Assembly: GCA_900751035.1 (NCBI GenBank)
Contig: CAADSF010000249.1
Span: forward strand, 1 to 9,780
Source: an uncultured Oscillospiraceae bacterium
GTDB lineage: Bacteria; Bacillota; Clostridia; Oscillospirales; Oscillospiraceae
Length of the DNA: 9,780 bases
Reading direction: 5' to 3'
Part shown: positions 6,954 to 9,780 of the stretch, piece by piece
Numbering within the stretch: position 1 is the stretch's first letter
Layout: the number at the start of each line of letters is the position of its first letter
Notes under the pieces: generated by a model
Database searches by the model: none
Told to the model about the DNA's origin: nothing
The model's input: the letters and a program-made list of their open reading frames with translations, nothing else
Program-made: the position numbers and the translations under genes

Positions 6954-8014
6954 AAGACAAGCTGCAGATGCTCGCATACAACATTGGCGCTGTGCTGATC
7001 GGGCTGGTCATCAGTGGCTGCATGCTGCTGTTTATGAAGGTCGATCCGCTCGCCGTGTGTGCAGAAGCGTTGGGGAAGATCTTCTCCGACCGGTATACGC
7101 TTGGTGAGATCCTGGTCAAGGCCTCGCCGCTGATCTTTACCTCGCTCGCCTTCGCGTTCACCTACAAGGCAAATCTGTTCAACATCGGTGCGCAGGGCCA
7201 GTTTTACGCCGGCTCGATCGCCGCCATTACGGTTTCTCTCGCAATCGGCGAGCACGCGCCAACGCCCGTCGTCCTGCTGTGCTCCTTTGCCTGCGCGTTT
7301 GCCGCAGGCGCTCTCATTGGAGGGCTAATCGGTCTGGCAAAGGCCAGATTCGGTGCAAATGAATTTCTTGTCAGTATGATGTCCACCTATGTTGTGCAGG
7401 CTCTGATGGACTATCTGCTGCGCACGGTCTTGCAGGAGACCAAGGCGGAATACCTGCAGACCGACGCCATCAGCCGGAATGCGTACCTGCCCGCAATCGT
7501 GACGGGCACCCGGATCCATCTGGGCTTTCTGATCGCGGCGCTTGCGGCTGTGGTTGTCTGGTTCCTGCTTTACAAAACGCCGCTGGGCTTCCGCATCCGC
7601 GCGGTAGGCTACAACCGTAATGCCGCAGAGCTTGGCGGCATCCGCAGCCGAACGATCTTTGTCATTGCGTTTCTGATCGCGGGCGGCCTTGCCGGACTGG
7701 CCGGCTTTACGGAGATCAACGGCGTGCAGCATATGCTGCTGCAAAACTTCAATGCCTCGATCGGCTCGTTCGGCATCGGCATTGCGATCCTTGCCAACGG
7801 GAATCCCATCGGCTGTATTTTTGCCTCGATCCTGTTCGGCTTCCTCAACGTTATGGGGACCACGATGGGGCGGCTGCCGGGACTGAGCATTCCCGCGAGC
7901 GTCATTGACCTGATCGAAGGCATTGTAATGGTCTGTGTGATCGTCTCCTATTATGTCCGCAGCCGCGCGGAATTCCGGGCGCAGAAAAAGCGCATCAGAA
8001 AGGCAGGGGGCTAG
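6950..8014 (+). CDS. ABC transporter permease, BPD_transp_2 family (YufP/NupP type)
   Basis: A 354-residue inner-membrane protein, one half of the importer's channel. About nine or ten hydrophobic segments are visible (for example 11-29, 56-72, 86-103, 106-130, 139-158, 191-207, 236-253, 287-306, 316-336), as expected for BPD_transp_2 (PF02653). The conserved FNIGAQGQ block (77-84) and the cytoplasmic coupling segment around RAVGYNRNAAELGGI (217-231) identify the larger permease of BMP-linked importers. The C-terminus is a basic tail rich in Arg and Lys (338-352). The start overlaps the ATPase stop by ATGA and is preceded by GGAGGG (6935-6940), indicating translational coupling. The assignment by family and gene order is firm; the transported substrate is inferred only. 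Confidence 0.93.
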   Translation: MKDKLQMLAYNIGAVLIGLVISGCMLLFMKVDPLAVCAEALGKIFSDRYTLGEILVKASPLIFTSLAFAFTYKANLFNIGAQGQFYAGSIAAITVSLAIGEHAPTPVVLLCSFACAFAAGALIGGLIGLAKARFGANEFLVSMMSTYVVQALMDYLLRTVLQETKAEYLQTDAISRNAYLPAIVTGTRIHLGFLIAALAAVVVWFLLYKTPLGFRIRAVGYNRNAAELGGIRSRTIFVIAFLIAGGLAGLAGFTEINGVQHMLLQNFNASIGSFGIGIAILANGNPIGCIFASILFGFLNVMGTTMGRLPGLSIPASVIDLIEGIVMVCVIVSYYVRSRAEFRAQKKRIRKAGG

Positions 8015-8015
8015 A

Positions 8016-8930
8016 ATGGTAAATCTTCTGACCAGAGCGATCATGATGAGCACGCCGCTGCTGCTCGGCGCATTGGCTGAGGTCTTTGCTGAGCGAACCG
8101 GCATGATGGTCTGCGCCATCGAGGGGATCTTCCTGCTTGGCGCGTGGGGCGGCTTCGTTGGCGTCTATGTGACGGGGAGCGCCGGACTGGGCCTGCTCAT
8201 CGCAATGGGCTGTGGGCTTTTGATGGCCGCGCTGTACGGCGTGATCACAGTTTATATGCGCCAGCAGCAGGTCGTCACCGGCACGGCGCTCAATATCCTT
8301 GCAGCCGGTATCTGCGCATTCTTTCAGCGCGTGATCTTCGGCATTCCGACCTCGCCCTTGCAGATCGCCACGCTTCCAAAGCTCGCGATCCCGCTGTTGA
8401 GCAGGATCCCGCTGCTCGGGCCTGTCTTTTTCACGCAGAATATTCTGACCTATCTTGCCTACCTGATGATTCCGGCCGCGCTTTTCCTTCTCTATCGGAC
8501 TTCGCTGGGCCTCACCCTGCGCTCAACGGGTGAAAATCCGGTCGCCGTCGATGTTGCCGGTCTGAACGTCAACCGGATCCGCTTCCTGACGGTTCTGGTC
8601 GCAGGCGCTGTCAGCGGGCTGGCGGGTTCGTTCTATACGGTCGGATACCTTGGCATGTTTACGAGCAATATCATCGGCGGCCGCGGCTGGATCGCATTTG
8701 CGATCTGCTTTCTGGGCAACTGGAGCCCGAGGGGCGCCGTGCTCGGAACGCTGGCCTTTGGTTTGGCCGACGCTGTGTCCATCTACATTCAGGCGGTCTC
8801 AGGCAGTTCGGTCTTCCCGAATGAGCTGATCATTGCGCTGCCCTATATTCTGACGATCCTCCTGACGATCTGCCGCAAGAACTTTAACGTTCCGGCAAAG
8901 CTCGGCGTTCCCTATTCCAAGGAAAGCTGA
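8016..8930 (+). CDS. ABC transporter permease, BPD_transp_2 family (YufQ/NupQ type)
   Basis: A 304-residue inner-membrane protein, the smaller partner permease. It has about eight hydrophobic segments. Family landmarks are AERTGMMVCAIEGIFLLGA (24-42), the coupling segment around RSTGENPVAVDVAGLNV (169-185) and GRGWIAFAICFLGNW with PRGAVLGTLAFG (222-249). In the family the first landmark usually reads ER.G..NIG.EG; here NIG is replaced by VCA, a modest divergence. ATG 8016 follows the previous stop by one base, with a G-rich site (AGGCAGGGGG, 8001-8010) overlapping the end of the upstream gene. The frame is open upstream to 7953, but that part overlaps the first permease and is not membrane-like. 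It is the last gene of the operon; no nucleoside hydrolase, phosphorylase or deaminase follows. Confidence 0.92.
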   Translation: MVNLLTRAIMMSTPLLLGALAEVFAERTGMMVCAIEGIFLLGAWGGFVGVYVTGSAGLGLLIAMGCGLLMAALYGVITVYMRQQQVVTGTALNILAAGICAFFQRVIFGIPTSPLQIATLPKLAIPLLSRIPLLGPVFFTQNILTYLAYLMIPAALFLLYRTSLGLTLRSTGENPVAVDVAGLNVNRIRFLTVLVAGAVSGLAGSFYTVGYLGMFTSNIIGGRGWIAFAICFLGNWSPRGAVLGTLAFGLADAVSIYIQAVSGSSVFPNELIIALPYILTILLTICRKNFNVPAKLGVPYSKES

Positions 8931-9127
8931 CTGCGGCGCACAGCAGCCGGAATGGAGAGCGGCGGACGAACATTCACGGGACTGCCGCAGAATGAAGAGG
9001 AAGGAAAAGGGGCTGCTGCCCAGGATCCGGTTTCATATTTTAGCGGGAGAAATCACAGATCACTGCGATTTCTCCCGCTGGTTTCAACGATTGAATGGAG
9101 GACGCCATATTCTGCAAAAGGTTGAAT
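8931..9127. other. convergent intergenic spacer
   Basis: About 200 bp between the importer operon and the convergent trxB/ClbS-like operon. Weak long-range pairing is possible (8931-8937 with 8984-8990; 8941-8948 with 9011-9018). A 57-codon frame from ATG 8952 has no good RBS and reads through the hairpin at 9042-9079, so I do not call it a gene. Confidence 0.5.
9042..9079. terminator. 13-bp hairpin between convergent operons, probable terminator
   Basis: Arms 9042-9054 and 9067-9079 are perfect reverse complements; after one mismatch a further CAG/CTG stem closes a 4-nt ATCA loop. It lies 111 bp after the permease stop and 48 bp beyond the ClbS-like stop, the right place to end both converging transcripts. 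The flanking T-tracts are poor: GGTTTC on the + side, AAAATATG on the - side. Termination may therefore be partial, or the hairpin may mainly protect the mRNA ends. Confidence 0.5.
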
Positions 9128-9646
9128 TTACAGCGCTGCCTTTTTCCATTTTCTGATCTTCGTCCGAAACGTTCCGAAAGGAGCAACTGTATTGACGTGG
9201 ATGAATTTGTAAACCTCCCATACCGCTGTTTTGGTGGCGTCATCTGCCCACCTTCTCATGTGCGGCTGGAACAGCTCCTCCTCGCTCATGGAATCGATCA
9301 TGGTCTGGATAGCAGCGATATTTTCATTTAATTTGCCCTTCAATTCCGCCAAGGACAAATGGGCATAGGTATCCGTAAACCATTGATACAGGTCGCCCAA
9401 CTGGTTCCATTTGAACAGCTCCGATGGTGTTTTCACGCCCATTCCGCGCTTCTCGTCAGCCTCCCATTTTAAGAGCAGTGTCGTCCATCCCACCTGATAC
9501 GCAAGATTCTCTGCCGGCGTTCTGTCCACGCCGGGTATTCTTTTATCCTTCAGGGCTTCCGGGATCGTATCGAACTCGGAAATGTACTTTTCAAAGCTCT
9601 GATGGATCTCATTTTTGAGTTCCTCTTTATCCTTGTATGCTCTCAA
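9128..9646 (-). CDS. ClbS/DfsB family four-helix bundle protein (DUF1706)
   Basis: A 172-residue soluble protein, mostly helical. Recognisable family blocks are the N-terminal YKDKEELKNEI helix, RTPAENLAYQVGWTTLLLKW (42-61), the VKTPSELFKWNQLGDLYQWF segment (71-90), EELFQP..RRWADDA (124-137) and the C-terminal VNTVAPFGTFRTKIRKWKK (151-169). These match the DUF1706 (ClbS/DfsB) family at near full length. The founding member ClbS protects colibactin producers by opening the toxin's cyclopropane; most homologues sit outside such clusters and have no known substrate. No genotoxin genes are seen here. The start is TTG at 9646-9644, supported by AAGGGAGGGA (9660-9651), which overlaps the trxB stop codon; the pair is probably translationally coupled. 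The function in this organism is unknown. Confidence 0.88.
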   Translation of the reverse strand: MRAYKDKEELKNEIHQSFEKYISEFDTIPEALKDKRIPGVDRTPAENLAYQVGWTTLLLKWEADEKRGMGVKTPSELFKWNQLGDLYQWFTDTYAHLSLAELKGKLNENIAAIQTMIDSMSEEELFQPHMRRWADDATKTAVWEVYKFIHVNTVAPFGTFRTKIRKWKKAAL

Positions 9647-9658
9647 AATATCCCTCCC

Positions 9659-9780
9659 TTACCAATTCTCCGCCAGATATTCCTCTGCGTAGTGGACGGC
9701 CACCGCGCCGTCCGCTACGGCGGTGACCACCTGCCGCAGTGCCTTGGTACGGACATCCCCGGCGGCGAACACGCCGGGGA
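9659..9780 (-). CDS. trxB: thioredoxin reductase, C-terminal fragment (runs off right edge)
   Basis: Only the last 39 codons plus the TAA stop (9661-9659) lie in the window; the gene continues to the right. The fragment reads PGVFAAGDVRTKALRQVVTA followed by VADGAVAVHYAEEYLAENW. The GVFAAGDVR...RQVVTAVADGA.A block is the signature of the low-molecular-weight thioredoxin reductase C-terminal FAD-binding segment, where GD contacts the flavin and RQ lies near the isoalloxazine ring. The enzyme uses NADPH to reduce thioredoxin in the cytoplasm. The CxxC centre is outside the window, so a ferredoxin/flavin-type or TrxR-like homologue cannot be fully excluded. The ClbS-like gene follows after 12 nt. 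Confidence 0.88.
   Translation of the reverse strand, partial: PGVFAAGDVRTKALRQVVTAVADGAVAVHYAEEYLAENW

Noticed and set aside
7325..8119. 264-codon minus-strand open frame opposite the permease genes
   Set aside because: Shadow of two clear membrane proteins; hydrophilic, low-complexity translation.
8952..9122. 57-codon + frame after the last permease
   Set aside because: No proper RBS, unrecognised sequence, and it runs straight through the terminator-like hairpin.

Overview
The window looks like chromosomal DNA from a fairly GC-rich gut-type Firmicute, probably a Clostridia/Oscillospiraceae relative. This rests on strong AGGAGG-type ribosome binding sites, sigma-A promoter hexamers, a YesM/YesN-type two-component pair, a Gram-positive-style lipoprotein and a four-gene BMP-type ABC importer in the YufN-O-P-Q (NupN-O-P-Q) arrangement of Bacillus. 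The taxonomic placement is inference from style, not from a marker gene.

Left end (1-1608): a 15-bp perfect hairpin opens the window. It is followed by a Cro/C1-type helix-turn-helix regulator (241-915) with an unrecognised C-terminal half and an internal tandem 13-residue repeat. Then comes about 690 bp with no convincing gene. It holds a possible decayed reading frame, an imperfect inverted repeat that resembles joined insertion-sequence ends, and a strong intrinsic terminator (1417-1464).

Centre (1632-8930), all on the + strand: an extended -10 promoter leads into a membrane sensor kinase (1678-3390), overlapping by ATGA with its AraC-type response regulator (3387-4166). A second, near-consensus promoter (4172-4200) starts a leader of about 120 nt that folds into hairpins and buries the Shine-Dalgarno of a BMP-family lipoprotein (4331-5347). 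A GC-rich intercistronic hairpin follows, then a double-cassette ATPase (5427-6953) and two BPD_transp_2 permeases (6950-8014, 8016-8930) in tight coupling. The simplest reading is that the kinase/regulator pair senses an extracellular compound and controls the neighbouring importer. BMP-type importers of this layout typically carry nucleosides or related small molecules; the ligand here is not shown by the sequence.

Right end (8931-9780): a 13-bp hairpin separates the importer operon from a convergent minus-strand operon. That operon holds the 3' end of a thioredoxin reductase gene (trxB, running off the right edge) and, 12 nt downstream, a ClbS/DfsB-family (DUF1706) four-helix-bundle protein starting at TTG.

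I found no tRNA, rRNA, CRISPR array, integrase or intact transposase. The items most worth a second look are the structured leader before the lipoprotein gene, the pairing of a YesM/YesN-type system with a BMP importer, and the trxB-ClbS-like coupling. No radically new system is evident.
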